Shown here piece by piece: positions 33,701 through 45,249 of a stretch of DNA of 64,000 nucleotides. The DNA is from Bedellia somnulentella. Taxonomy: Eukaryota > Arthropoda > Insecta > Lepidoptera > Bedelliidae. Positions within the stretch are counted from its first letter, which is position 1, and each line of letters opens with the position of its first letter. The DNA lies in assembly GCA_963576735.1 (NCBI GenBank), contig OY755177.1:7440001-7504000 (forward strand). Direction: 5' to 3'. The notes below the pieces were generated by a model. The model was not told where the DNA came from. It worked only from the letters and a program-made list of their open reading frames with translations, and made no database searches. The position numbers and the translations under genes were made by a program.

Positions 33701-33931
33701 GTGCGTGGCATTCACGAATTCCTAACTGCACGCTTTTGGAAGCATAGCCATGAATCAAAGTATATGTATGATGTATTTTTATGAGGCTTGAGTTGTTATC
33801 AGAGTATCAGCTCAAAAAGTATCTCAATATTATAAAATATAGTTCATCTATCATCCAATACTTTATATATAAAGCGAAATAAAGACAGTGTCTTTGAGGA
33901 CATATCTGTTATCTAAACTTCGTTGTTGCAG

Positions 33932-33987
33932 AGACAGGGAGATGTCGCCGCGAAGAAGATCGATCGGCAAAGGAACAGAATTAAAAA
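33932..33987 (+). CDS. Short exon of the PDZ gene
   Basis: A 56-nt exon with acceptor CGTTGTTGCAG and donor AAAAA|GTGAGT. Joined to the PDZ exon (GA + A gives Glu), it reads E-DREMSPRRRSIGKGTELK and leaves one base (A) to make Arg with GG at 37911. The basic, Ser-rich linker directly after the PDZ fold is typical of scaffold proteins. An alternative acceptor two bases downstream would break the frame. The consistent frame across three junctions is the main support. Confidence 0.75.
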
Positions 33988-34717
33988 GTGAGTTATCATT
34001 TTATTTCTTGCATACAGTAAATAATTTATTTGTATAATACAGAATGATGTGTAGGGTAATTTATAAACTATGTATACATAAAAGGTTGTAAATCACTGGA
34101 AGAGGTAGTCAGAGCTTTCAATTAGGATGCTAGCGATACTTTCAAAATTTGCCATTAGAGAACCCGATCTGCCCTTTTCCTTAAAAACTATTTGGTTTGC
34201 GCTATGAAAATGATTAATAGTGTTTCAAAACATTAATTGTCCTTCTAAACAATGTTCAGCATTGTTAAATTACATCATACGTCACTATTTCCCAAAAAAA
34301 TGCATGTTTTGCTCTTTAAGATACATTTATGTATTTTTGGTACAACTAAATTGCTAAATGCAAATAATATTAATGAAAAATAACAATGATTTATTGTCAG
34401 TTTCAATTTGACCACAGACTGACAATAATTAAAATTGTATACATGCATTTGCGTGAAGTCAAGGTTGTGGGTGTGATGCTTTTACTATAGTTTGATGTAC
34501 TTTAAATGCATCAAATCATATCCTATATATATAACCCATCGAGAGGCTCGAGCATAGATAATTGGGGGTGGTGTATGGGCTCGAGGCTATCCTGACTTGG
34601 ATGATTTGGCCATAGTTCAAGACGCTGGCCTAGTGCGAACAGAATAGTATTTTTCAGTGATAGTAGGGACTGACGGCTTCTCGTGCCCTCCGAAGTACCT
34701 TTTATTTACGACCTCGA

Positions 34718-34925
34718 CACATACATATACATACATACATATTCTCACGCCGTTAGTTCCCATTGGGGTAGGCAGAGACTATCGATCGCCACTTTGTACG
34801 ATCCTGGCAAACCTCTCTAGCTTCATTCACATCTATCAATCTTTTCATACATGCTATTTTATTCTTCGTACTTCGGACATCTGCCTTTTTGAGCACGACC
34901 TCTATGTTATGAGCTAAACTCCGCT
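34718..34925 (-). mobile_element. LINE 3' end (TATG-tailed family)
   Basis: Reverse copy, CATACATACATATTCTCACG through TTCCCATTGGGGTAGGCAGA to the region encoding the Cys/Arg-rich end of the polyprotein. Overlapping + frames are repeat translations. Confidence 0.8.
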
Positions 34926-34935
34926 GTCGGAGGCA

Positions 34936-36309
34936 GTTAAAATATTTGAATGCATAATATAGTTTATAAAATGCCTTTGGCTCTCTTTCTATATAAATTA
35001 ATGATTAGTGTGGAAAATTCGACATTTACGTGCTTTATTAAATTTCATACACCTCCAAATTGTCGAATTGAACGATTTACGTAACAAAGTTAAGAAAGTT
35101 TTTTATTTCACGTATTAATTAATAGATTTGATCCGAGCGGCGACCAACGTTCATTATAAAGAATTTAGAGGACAGTCTTTGCTCTTCTAATGTTAATTAC
35201 AAAAAATTTGCTATGTACAAAAAGAGCTAATGTTATCTGGAGTCTTGCTAGTGTTCTTCTCTCGCTTAGTTGTGCTAATGATCGGGTTCAAAGCAGGTGG
35301 TAATTGCCAACCATCATCTCTATTGAACACGCGATTAAAATATCCGAAAATCAAAAAGTTGTTTCAATTATAATGTGCAATCGTGAAAATCTTAGAAAAT
35401 ATTAGTAAAGTGTTTCCAAAATGAAAAATTACGTGATTTTTATATTGTTATTGTTGTTGACATTGATAACATTGTTGAACAAACATAGAAAAATCACAAA
35501 TTCGAGTTCTTAACCTTCCACTCTTCAACGTCGCGTCACATCAGTTAAAATAGCGTCCAACTCTCGTACATCCTATTGATCGAATATCCACTCCTCACAT
35601 TTTCTTGCCAAGACTGTGCCAACTCCAGTAACGGGTATTACAGTATCACAGGTTTGCATATTCACCAGCACTATACAGCACCGCCTCTAAACCCCTGTGC
35701 ACCTAACTATATTAAAGCTTGCCTGTTGCAAAGTCAAACGAAACAGCTTCCAACTTTACCACTAAAAAGTTTGAGTTCAAATTCATACAATCTCCGGTCT
35801 CCACGACGCTATTGATGCATTCACCTTCTTATTTGTGAACACGTTTGTGCTTTTACTTTGATCGAGTTTAATTTTTAAAGCATAAATTCTGTCTTCGTAG
35901 TTTTGTGAGGAATATGTTTGAATGTTTAAGTTATAAAAGTGATTTCAAAGAATTTTTCCGCACATGTGCCTTTTGAAAAGTATAAGTTTGGGCAAGCCTT
36001 AGACGTTTTTTAGACAACTTTAAGTTTTCAAATACATTTATTCAGTTTCAAAAAGCCGGTTACTCTATTCACAGTATAATCTTATACTTTAAATCAATTT
36101 AGAATTTTGTTTATTTATTGTTAGTCTTCGAGGCTAAAAAACCGTTCTCAAAAACGAATGCTTGCAATAGTTTAGAATATAAGTGTAGACTTATACTTAT
36201 GGTTTACACATTGGGCGAGCGCTTTGAGCTGATTTTAGGTATTTTATTATGAGAGTGTTGGTCTTCTAACATTTAATAAAAAATTGTTACTATTCGATTC
36301 TTTTTTATT
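34936..36309. other. Intronic stretch with one weak exon candidate
   Basis: The frame at 35576-35815 (79 codons, ending SYNLRSPRRY) is GC-richer and less AT-biased than its surroundings. It lacks a good acceptor/donor pair in a phase that fits the neighbouring exons. Left as unassigned DNA; RNA evidence would settle it. Confidence 0.35.
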
Positions 36310-36310
36310 T

Positions 36311-36592
36311 ACACACACACGTACACATACTCACAGCTATAAATCCCTAAAGGAGAATAAGAAATTCCTCAGCCACTTTTGGAAGTTGAGTGGAGAAAAG
36401 ATAGTAAAGTAAATGTTTTTGGTGATGGGTCGCCAACCACATCGCCCAAAAATTACTTTGAAAGACCCAATACCCTTAAATGGGCGATGTGGTTATATAC
36501 ATAGTATAAGATTTATAGTAGTAGCCGCCTCTTACGGACACCCACGGGAAGAAATGGTGCATTGCTATTCCACGCCGACACTACACAGCCTT
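36311..36592 (-). mobile_element. TATG-tailed retroposon with internal rearrangement
   Basis: Reverse copy. Around 36480-36530 the GGGCGATGTGGTT segment reappears and ~20 unrelated bases follow, so part of the element is duplicated or replaced. Confidence 0.75.
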
Positions 36593-36739
36593 AGCTTTTT
36601 GATTTAGGACTTCTTTATCTCAAAAAACTAATAAGTTTTATGACATAAGGAATTAATATTTTTCTATACATACCCATGAATATATAATGTACTTTTATAT
36701 CTATTATTCTTCCATCAACAGTAAATTAGTTGCAAGCGA

Positions 36740-37378
36740 AAGTGAATTCCATGTACGTCTCTTAAAAGATAGGGAATGAGGATGAATGTGGACAAAACTA
36801 AGACAATGGTTTTTGAGTGAGAGGATAGTTGAAAAAGTGAAAGAGGTATATTTGGGAAGTTTGTTTACTTGGAAAGATAAATTTGAGGAAGATATTGAAA
36901 GAAGAGTTAAAAAAGGGAAGTGTGGTGAATGGAGCTTAAATAAAGAGTTTGATTACAAGCCAGTCATTTTCTGAATAAGATCGAATGGCAGGAGTCAATA
37001 CTGTTCTGGCTCCGACGCTGATGTATGGTAATTCGTGAACGATTAGGTATGAAAGATGACGTAGTGTGCAAGACAGAAAAAGTAATGTTACGGTGGTTTG
37101 GGCACATTGAGAGGATGGATGAAAGTTGAGTGGTGAAAGAGTTATTAAGAGCCAATATGGATGGTGTAGTAGAGGACGCTAGCGCAAGTCGTTTTAAAAC
37201 CAAGTTTAAAACGATCTTACAAAGGTGAAAGTCCGAAGTGAAAAGAATAAAAAGCATATATGAGAAAAATAATGAATGTGAGAGAAGCAAGAGACATTTT
37301 TCAGGATCGTGCAAAGTGGCGATCTGTAGTCTCTGCCTACCCCAATGGAAATAATGGGAGTTAGTATAAGTATTATGT
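36740..37378 (+). mobile_element. LINE fragment with reverse-transcriptase C-terminal region
   Basis: The longest copy of this LINE here. Broken frames read MNVDKTKTMVF, VKEVYLGSLFTWKDKFEEDI, ERRVKKGKCGE, then LAPTLMYGN, then RLGMKDDVV, VMLRWFGHIERMDE, and finally RSVVSAYPNGN-like text with a TAAGTATTATG tail. YLGSLFT...DIERRV and LRWFGHIERM are the thumb and C-terminal motifs of many insect non-LTR polyproteins. Frameshifts and stops make it dead. The minus frame at 36964-37488 is its shadow. Confidence 0.8.
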
Positions 37379-37910
37379 ACTTTCAAACGTTTACGAAGGT
37401 ACTTGTAATTGTAGCCATTCAAGTCTGCCTGAGACCCTTTGGTAAACCTTTTTTCCGATTGGTGAGATATAAAAACGATTATGGTCACAAATTTTCCGTG
37501 ATGTTAGCAGTAATTAAGCGATATGGTAACCTTTAATAGTGACTGCTTTTATAATAAAATTAATTACCATATCCTAGCTCTACTTAGCCATTGTTTCTCC
37601 TAAAGGTTTTTCTTTGGTGAAACATTTTTTTTAAGTCAATTTAATGGTTTCGGTGCCAGTTCGTTACAAAGGAACAAATATTTCCTCTTCATAATAAATT
37701 AAATATACAATTTTCTTTACACTGAATACAACTTGCAAGTTCATCTTGCTAAAATCACAGATGATCATTTCAGATGAAAAAACTATATAGTTTGACCTTA
37801 GCCACAAGGACGTATACTTTACCGATGTATCTTCTTTACCAGTATCCCAAAATACTTCAATGCAAATGGTTTAGTTATTGTTTTAATAAAATGATTATTT
37901 TATTTTACAG

Positions 37911-38888
37911 GGCCCTCGCAAATGATATCAGAAATAAATAGCGGCAGAGCAACTCCTCAGGCGCCTGTGTATGCCACAATAAGGCCTTCACATTCTCCAC
38001 AACACAGAATCTCAGCGTCACCCCCACGGCCATCTTTGAATTCCTCTACGTGTTCTCTAAGCTCTACTCCACTGGTTAAATCGATCGCCAACTCAAGTGA
38101 CACTATCAAAATACTTCCAACAAACCCTTTTTATACAACTTTACCATCGAACCCACACTCAAGTCCCTCAAAACTACCATTACCGAACGGAAAAGCTTTA
38201 TACTCAAGTCTAGATAGAACCAAATCTAATGAACAAAATTATGCAGATTATCATGGAATGGGACACGGTCTCAAGTCCCCTTCTTATTTTACGAAACCTA
38301 ATTCTTATAGCTACTCTGCGCAGCATTCATATTCATCTGACGCCAACACCAATGGCCATTCTCTAGATAGTTCCAGGTATACTTCTTTTAATAATTCTAA
38401 GACCGAATCATCACCTTATAAAAAAGAGGTTGATGATATTGGCAACGGGCTTCCAAACTGCAGATCACGCAGTAATAATTTAAGGAAATCTAATGATATA
38501 AACAGCAGTGACAAAGATCCTTTCGAAAACTATTTAAAAATAAAAGAAAACAGCTTGTCACCCAGTAGTAGAAATAATGTCCAAGAAGAAAGGATAGAAA
38601 AATCGTCAGTAACGGAACACAAAGTAAGTGAAATAAAAGAAATAAAAACTATCAAAAACTTTGTATTGAATGGATTTGATGATGAGGCTTATATGAGACC
38701 TTTAGAAAATTTTCATACATCATATAATAATAGTAGTAATCATAGTGAACTCAACGGGCATTTGAAATACTCGCAAACTATGAAAGATACTGAACACAAT
38801 AGAGACACATTGTCAAAATATGAAAAATGGAAACAAGTTCAAGATCCTCCAAGATTTTCTACAAACCAACCTGCTTCAAGTGATAGGG
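37911..38888 (+). CDS. Large internal exon of the PDZ gene, low-complexity Ser/Asn-rich region
   Basis: A 978-nt exon, acceptor TTATTTTACAG and donor AGGG|GTAAGT. With the incoming A it begins RPSQMISEINSGRATPQAPV and stays open throughout (326 codons), entering and leaving in phase 1. The protein is rich in Ser, Asn, Pro and Lys and looks disordered. It has Tyr-containing short motifs (VYATIRP, ALYSSLD, EAYMRPL) that could be phosphorylation or adaptor sites, and a Lys/Glu stretch (HKVSEIKEIKTIKNF, about residue 240). No folded domain is recognised. Reading on through the donor would end after only six more residues (KCFRLF, stop), so a truncated isoform by intron retention is possible. Confidence 0.85.
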
Positions 38889-39089
38889 GTAAGTGTTTTA
38901 GATTATTTTAATTTTATTAATATCAAGTATTAGTATTTCTTTTCAGGATTTTGTTAGGAAACAATCTCGTATACATTCCAGTAAGGATCTAGATTATGTA
39001 CCGTATTAAAATGCACTGTAAACTTTTGTGTTGCATCGTCTGATGTCGTTAATTAAACTATAACTGTAGCAGAGATAATATTGTTTCTG
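38889..39089. other. Start of a ~17.6-kb intron
   Basis: The gap to the next supported exon (56459) is 17.6 kb. It is filled with SINEs, the P-like copy B, the foldback element and several candidate alternative first exons. Confidence 0.6.
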
Positions 39090-39600
39090 AACATTAGGTG
39101 TCATCTGGTATTCAGAGTACCCACGTTTTGTTGCGTGTGTGGCCTATTGCTCATTTGTACAACTACACTGTCACCTTTCTTAAGCACAGCTCAGCCTCTG
39201 AAAAAATTAAAACAATGTTTTCTTCACTTCTAAAAATCTAGATAAAGTAGCTGACCCGGCAAGCATTTTTTTGCCATAATAATTACTTCCGAAGAATTTC
39301 TAGTCTACGAAATAAAAATTGAATGTTAGGGGTGGAAAACTCAGGAGTATAAAAAACAGTTATAAACCTATTCTCCCACCGAAAAGTGTGTGCTTAAGTT
39401 CATTTAAATCGGTTCAGCCATTTCGGAGGAGTTTGGTGACAAATACTGTGACACGTGAATTTTACAAATGATATTAATCACACAAATGACCATGGTAAAT
39501 ACATTTTTTTGAGCTCTACTTGGGATTTGAACCAACCACGCTTCTCTGCGTGTCCAAGCAAGCGGTGTTCTTTCTCACTGAACTAGCAAGGATTTTGTAA
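39090..39600. repeat. Composite of old SINE and GACCCGGC-family fragments
   Basis: 39090-39210 is reverse tRNA-derived SINE body (CAGAGTACCCACGTTTTGTT). 39247-39475 is a forward copy of the AGCTGACCCGGCAAGC repeat, ending GTGACACGTGAATTTTAC. 39515-39600 is a reverse tRNA-like head (GGGATTTGAACCAACC). Confidence 0.6.
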
Positions 39601-40267
39601 AAATTGCAGGTAAAAATATAGCATAAGTATTAAACCAGCTTAAATAACAAACCTTGAGTAATTGCCTTTTCTACATTAACATGCGTGGAAACCGACCACG
39701 TTATTAAGAATTGCGTTTACTGATCAAACAGGCGTTTACATGGAACACTTTTAAACAGAAGTAATAACTTTTTCTTCTACAAACAAATTACAATTCGCCT
39801 AATTTGATAACCCTAATTGTCAAAAGAAATATTACTTTGTTAGCGTATTTCATTCCCAAGATAAGATTTTCTTAAGTTTGTACGAATTATTTAATGTTAT
39901 TCTAAACAAGGGAAACAAAATGGACCAATGATTAATAGGCCGTCCCGAGTTCGCACTGAATTACACGGTAAAGGCGCTTAATATAAAGGCTAATAAAATT
40001 TTATGTTTCGAAAGGTATTTTGATACTAAATATTGTACCTTTAATAAATAAGTTAATTGTCCGGAAATATAGCACAAATTAATTTAAATTACTCTCAGTT
40101 TGATACTTATTTATTTACACAGGTATTAGGAATAAAGTTAAGTGTTTTTTATCTGATATTTATATGTTAGGCTCAATATTCAGTATCCATACATACTCGT
40201 ATTATGCAATCCAGCAGTCATTAGTTTTAGTCAAGTCGTATTGTAGACTGCGTTGTGAGTTTACTCT

Positions 40268-40428
40268 AAATACATACCCACAACCATAAATCTCAAAAAG
40301 GGTTAGGAGTTTCTGAACTCCTCAGCGACATTTAGAAGTTTGACAAAAACCGCTTAAAAAGACCCCAAACCCTTAGTTATAGATAGAAAGGGGTAGTGAC
40401 ATTCTAAGCCGGCACTACAGGGAACTGG
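40268..40428 (-). mobile_element. TATG-tailed retroposon, internally deleted
   Basis: A reverse copy missing most of the middle. It ends at GACATTCTAAGCCGGCACTA. Confidence 0.65.
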
Positions 40429-40475
40429 CTGTATGTAGTACTGGCTGAGTATGTATATACGTCAAAGACATCATA

Positions 40476-40726
40476 AGTGGTTAATTTATCATGGTTGTTA
40501 ACGGTGGGGAAAAACATTGTGAGGAAACCCACATGGCTGAATTGTACTTAGACATGTGACAGTGTATTCGTACAAAAACGGCTATAGGCCTGCCCCCTAT
40601 CACGTGAGTACACTGTCCAAGCAAAACGTGGGTACTCTGAACACTAGATGACAATATCACAACATGATGCCCAGAAGTATTAGTACCTAACTAGTAACCG
40701 CTTCGGGGAAATATGACGTGAACGTT
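40476..40726 (+). mobile_element. tRNA-derived SINE, 5'-truncated
   Basis: Begins in GGTTAATTTATCATGGTTG, after the head, and runs through GCCCCCTATCACGTGAGTAC to CCGCTTCGGGGAAATATGAC. Confidence 0.75.
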
Positions 40727-40999
40727 TCAGTTTGAGACAATGCACAACTAATATAAAATGAAAGCAAATCGCCAAAACACTTCATGTTTTATTTCACTAC
40801 GTATTATTTAAATTCCTAATTAAAGCAAAGTACTAAAGTACACTCGTAACTTTGCATCCGGTACGTGCGACGGGAGTGAGGTGTACCCGAAAACTTTAGG
40901 GTCTTCACGTTTCGTAATTTCTGAAATCAATATCAAAACTGGACATTATATCCGCTAATTGAGCTTGAATTTAATTTAGTCTGAAAACTTTTACTTGCA

Positions 41000-41086
41000 T
41001 ATACTCACGGCTGGAAATCCCAAAAAAGGTTAGGTATGAATGAATTAGAAATTTCTTAACCAGTTTTCAAAGTTGAGTGGGGAAAA
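41000..41086 (-). mobile_element. TATG-tailed retroposon, 3' fragment
   Basis: Reverse fragment: CATATACTCACGGCTGGAAA to AAGTTGAGTGGGGAAAAGAT. Confidence 0.6.
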
Positions 41087-41667
41087 GATTTTTAACTGAA
41101 CTGTTGTCAATAAATTTCACAGGCACTTTTTTGAAGAATCGATGCTTTTAATAACAATTTATATTATTAGTAAAAATAAGTTCAGGGCAAGGCAATAAAA
41201 TATAACTGACAGCGATTTTGTTGTATGTCTCTGTTTTAATCACAAAAAGGTTTATGTTTTAATATACTACAATACAGTATGACTACAATACTACAATGCT
41301 TGTTACGTTATCGCTTACCATTATATATAACCTACTAAAATGAACACAGTGACTCGCGAAGTAAATAATATTTAATTAATAGTTTTCACACTCATAACTG
41401 AACCAACCTCATCCGAGTTAGTTCCTCTCAAGGGGTGAATAGACCTGTAGTGTAACAGCGGCACAACACAAGAATGTGTGATGCTGGTAGCAACGAAGTA
41501 AATATTTTAGTGATATTGCCAAAGTTACATACGACACTATTAAAACAAATTGTGGGTGTTATTATTAACCATTGCAATTCCTTTTATTTTCTAATTACTT
41601 GACTTTCTTTTTCCTGTCATATGAGAAGGAAATGGAAGTTTCATGATATAATATTTTGTATTTTTTT

Positions 41668-41765
41668 ATTACATACATACATATATTTACGCCATTATTT
41701 CCCATTGTAGGCAGAGAATAATGTTCTTGGTTGTCCTCTACTAACATTACCTTCCACCTTATTAA
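41668..41765 (-). mobile_element. LINE 3' fragment (TATG-tailed family)
   Basis: ATACATACATATATTTACGC, TTATTTCCCATTGTAGGCAG and GTCCTCTACTAACATTACC match the reverse of the LINE end, with an internal deletion. Confidence 0.6.
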
Positions 41766-42267
41766 AATGTTTATTGTAACAAAATATTCATTACAAAAAA
41801 CTAACATTGATTCCTTGAATAAATTCAAGCTAAAAGTTTGTTTAAAAGCTGAACTTTTTTTGCAACGGCAATCGGTGAACTACTGAAAACTATTCAACCA
41901 AACATTGCAAATAAGTATATATCGGAATGACATGAAAGAAATATGAATTTCAAATAGTCAATTTATCTATTATTCTTAATATATTAGTCAAACTTATATT
42001 TCAAATTAATACACGAGTATTGACCGTATGCCAAACATATAATGGGTCTGGTGACCTTCAAGAGAAGAAACATTTGCGATCACGGAAGATTGAACCAAGG
42101 TCCCTGAGGCTTGGTTCTGGGAGAGGCTTTCCGCTTCAGAAAGCGTCATCGGGTTAAGAGAACAATTTCTTAGCCAGTTTAGCTTCCACCGCGACATACA
42201 TTGCTTACTGCCTAACTAATTTAAAATCGAATATAAATAAAAACCTATTGGATTGTGTGCTTCAAAA

Positions 42268-42541
42268 ATGTCGTCGCCTAAATGGGCCTGCTTTCAAAAA
42301 ACACCGTATACGTTCCACCCAGTCTCTGACTCGTCTGCAACAGAATCAGATGACAGTGATCACTCTGGCCAAGAAAAAATTGTTGGCAACAACCTTCAAA
42401 TGAAGAAGTACTGCGACCCGAAAAAAAGAACCATTAACAAAGTCGGCAAGAAAATTCTCAATGCTATAGAAAAGTTGACCTGTAGTATTCGCAGAAACAA
42501 AAAAGAAAGTAGTGTTTTTCAACCGACGCCCATGGTTTTGG
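42268..42541 (+). CDS. Candidate alternative first coding exon
   Basis: An ATG in good context (TTCAAAAATGTCG) opens 91 codons of non-repetitive, charged sequence: MSSPKWACFQKTPYTFHPVS, an acidic Ser-rich stretch (SDSSATESDDSDHS), then a basic one (KKRTINKVGKKILNAI, SIRRNKKES). It differs in composition from the surrounding AT-rich shadows and belongs to no repeat. The only usable donor I see is weak (TTGG|GTTTGT after 42541); using it leaves phase 1, the phase accepted by the exon at 56459. Without splicing the frame ends at 42555 as a ~95-residue protein. It could be a promoter-proximal isoform start of the PDZ locus, a small nested gene or chance. Confidence 0.4.
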
Positions 42542-42584
42542 GTTTGTATTTTTAATTTGTAAATTGGTGAAAAAGAAGTATAGA

Positions 42585-42810
42585 GCCAATGTGGAAGGTA
42601 ATGTCAGTAGAGGACAACCACGGAGGGCGTATTTAGATTAATTATGAACGTTAAAAAAGAAAAAAGGCAGACGTCCGAAGTGGGAAGAATAAAAGAGCAT
42701 GTATGATAGATTGATGAATGAATACGAAGCTCGAGAGATTGTACAAAATGGCCATCGAAAGTCTCTGCCTACCCGATTGGGAACTAACCGTGTAAGTATA
42801 TGTATGTATA
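42585..42810 (+). mobile_element. LINE 3' end (TATG-tailed family)
   Basis: From AGCCAATGTGGAAGGTAATG through GCATGTATGATAGATTGATG to AAGTCTCTGCCTACCCGATT and TATGTATG. It lies just downstream of the candidate exon at 42268. Confidence 0.8.
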
Positions 42811-42969
42811 AATGTTGTAGTTGTCTTTTGGAAAATGCTTTTCTGAACTTACACATTTACCTACAAAAAGTGCACGACTAAATTTTTATTTCTTTTTCAC
42901 CTTAAAAGTTATTTGTATGTACTCGTATTGTTATATGTTTCTTACTACACAAGTCAGTACAGATATGTA

Positions 42970-43218
42970 TGCATATACTCATATATACTCACGGCTATAA
43001 ATCCCTAGAATGGGCAGCCAGATCTAAGGAATCAGAAATTCCTCAGCCACTTTTGGAAGTTGTGTGGGGAAAAGATGGTGAAATAAAGGTTGTTGGTGAT
43101 GGGTCTCCAACCGCATCGCCCAAAAATCCCTCAAAAGCCCCAAAACCGTTAGTGGCCCTTTACGTACATTCACCGGAAGAAATGGGGTAGTGCTATTCTA
43201 AGCCGACACTACACAGCA
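42970..43218 (-). mobile_element. TATG-tailed retroposon
   Basis: Full-length reverse copy, ending GCCGACACTACACAGC. The + frame inside it is not a gene. Confidence 0.85.
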
Positions 43219-44254
43219 TACAATACATATGTATGTATTTTTTCACCCACAAAAGTTACTCCACACATATATTGGGAACATTATCATTAACATAGAGAAC
43301 GACGATTATATTTTTGTTCTAAAAGCACAATGTTAAATGTTTTGATCATCTTTCCTGTTGTTATCAAAGGGAATAACTGAAAGTCGCGGTATCCTATCGC
43401 TACCAGTTTTAGTAGAAATGTCGTCCAATTTATCCTTATTCCTCCGCTTCTAATTACACCAACGTTTTTATGGAAGGCTGTAAAAACTCTTAGCTTAAGC
43501 TCAGATTTGTTTTCTGGGCCAAAAATATTACTGAGAATATGATGTTGTTTGAGAATTTATTTATCTCAAATGAGAGTTTTGTAGGCACAAAGGTAATTCG
43601 ACCATTAGTTTGATAGTTTCACTAGCAACTATAAGAAATGAAGAATAATAAAAAAAAAAACATAAATTTAACCACCGACTTTGGAAATAAATAAAAGTGT
43701 ATTCATTTTCTGTGTCAAGTCAAACATATAGAAGTGTGTTAATCACTTGTTTCATTGATTTATTGAATTGAAATGCATATCCTATACTATACTCTTTCTG
43801 TATTAAAACTATAAGTGTGCCTATAAAATGTTGTGCTCCTCTGCATGCGTAGTTTCTTAAAAATGATCTTTATGTTTTTATAACATTTATAATATCAATA
43901 TATAAAATATTGTTATTGTCATATGGCTAAGTTATCCTCAGCATATAGACCAACATCATCATAAAAAAAAACTTCCCGCAAAAAGGTGCTTTCTAAAATT
44001 TGAAAAAAGCTCATATCCCAAACTTATCGACGCCGGACGCGGGTCACTCGTAGAAAGAATGGCGAATAAATTGCGAGAGGTTTGGACAATAAATGTGCCA
44101 GGGTCACAGCTTTTGGGATGAGCTTCATCTGATTTGATTACCGCTCTCAGTTTGTGTTCGTTCGGGACAACTGCTCTTTTTATTGGGAACGAATGATGTA
44201 GTACTTTAATAGTTATCCTAACAAAATTTGGTATGAACTCTGTTATATTAGAAG
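43219..44254. other. Unique intronic stretch
   Basis: AT-rich. The minus frame at 43959-44264 has no recognised domain and no repeat match; it is not accepted as a gene. Confidence 0.35.
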
Positions 44255-44506
44255 ATACATACATACATACATATACTCACGGCTATAGATCCCAAGAAGG
44301 GGTAGCCAGAGCTAAGGAATTAGAAGTTCCTCAGCCACTTTTGGAAGTTGCGTGGGAAAAAAATGTGAAATAAAGGTTGTTGGTGATGGTCTCCAACCGC
44401 ATCGCCCAAAAATCTCTCAAAAGCCCCAATACCGTTAGTCGTCTCTTACGTACACCCACCGGAAGAAATAGGATAGTGCTATTCTAAGCCGACACTACAC
44501 AGCATG
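44255..44506 (-). mobile_element. TATG-tailed retroposon
   Basis: Full-length reverse copy, well preserved, ~35 bp before a full tRNA-derived SINE. Confidence 0.85.
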
Positions 44507-44540
44507 CATTAAAGCATTTGGAGATCATTTAAATAAAGGA

Positions 44541-44916
44541 CATGATAGTCCAGTGGGTAGAACACCCGCCCGAAAAATAGAAGGGCGTGAGTTCCAATCC
44601 TGGGACGGGCCTACACCAATTTGTCTTTTCTAAAGTCATATGTGTGGTTAATTTATCATGGTTGCTAACGGTGAGGGAAAACATCGTGAGGAAACCCACA
44701 TGGCTGAGTTGTACTTAGTCATGTGACAGTGTATTCGTACAAAAACGGCGATAGGCCTGCCCCCTATCACGTGAGTACACTGTCTAAGCAAAACGTGGGT
44801 ACCTTCTCTGGAAACTAGATGGCGCTTGCCATGTGAGTTCAGGAGTATTGGTACCTCTGCCAACCCCTTCGGGGATAAACGGCGTGAACGTTTATGTTTA
44901 TGTTTATTATGTTATG
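44541..44916 (+). mobile_element. tRNA-derived SINE, full length
   Basis: 376 bp between 12-bp target duplications TTAAATAAAGGA (44529-44540 and 44917-44928). Intact head (GATAGTCCAGTGGGTAGAAC, GAGTTCCAATCCTGG), 3' hairpin CCCCTTCGGGG and a TTATG-type tail. Very similar to 11765-12132, so the family was active recently. Confidence 0.93.
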
Positions 44917-45097
44917 TTAAATAAAGGAACGCAAAATTCGACACTTTTTCCGAAAACGTCGTTTCTGCGAATTCTAAAATTGCCCGGCGTAAATAGAAAC
45001 CATGTTATAGTTTCATACTGGTTTCTTCTAACATTTAAACATTTATTACATCCACGTATAATGAAATCCTGAACATCACGTAACATTGTCACCTTAA

Positions 45098-45248
45098 GCT
45101 GTGTAGAGTGTAGACCCATCACCAACAACCTTTATTTTACCATCTTTTCCCCACTTAACTTTCCAAAAGCGGCTGAGGGATTTCTAATTCCTTAGCTCTG
45201 GCTACCCTCTTCTAGGGATTGATAGCCGTGAGTATATGTGTGTATGTA
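45098..45248 (+). mobile_element. TATG-tailed retroposon with internal deletion
   Basis: The 5' nine bases (GCTGTGTAG) are joined to the segment starting GTAGACCCATCACC; the 3' end is complete. Confidence 0.8.
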
Positions 45249-45249
45249 T

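Noticed and set aside
35576..35815. 79-codon frame as an exon of the PDZ gene
   Set aside because: Composition is suggestive, but no acceptor/donor pair in a compatible phase was found. Noted in the feature list as intronic DNA only.
36964..37488. 174-codon minus-strand frame as a gene
   Set aside because: It lies antisense to a decayed LINE fragment whose sense-strand motifs (YLGSLFT, LRWFGHIERM) are clear.
42970..43190. 73-codon frame and several ~70-100-codon frames in SINE copies as genes
   Set aside because: The same peptides recur at each TATG-tailed or tRNA-derived SINE copy; they are translations of non-coding repeats.
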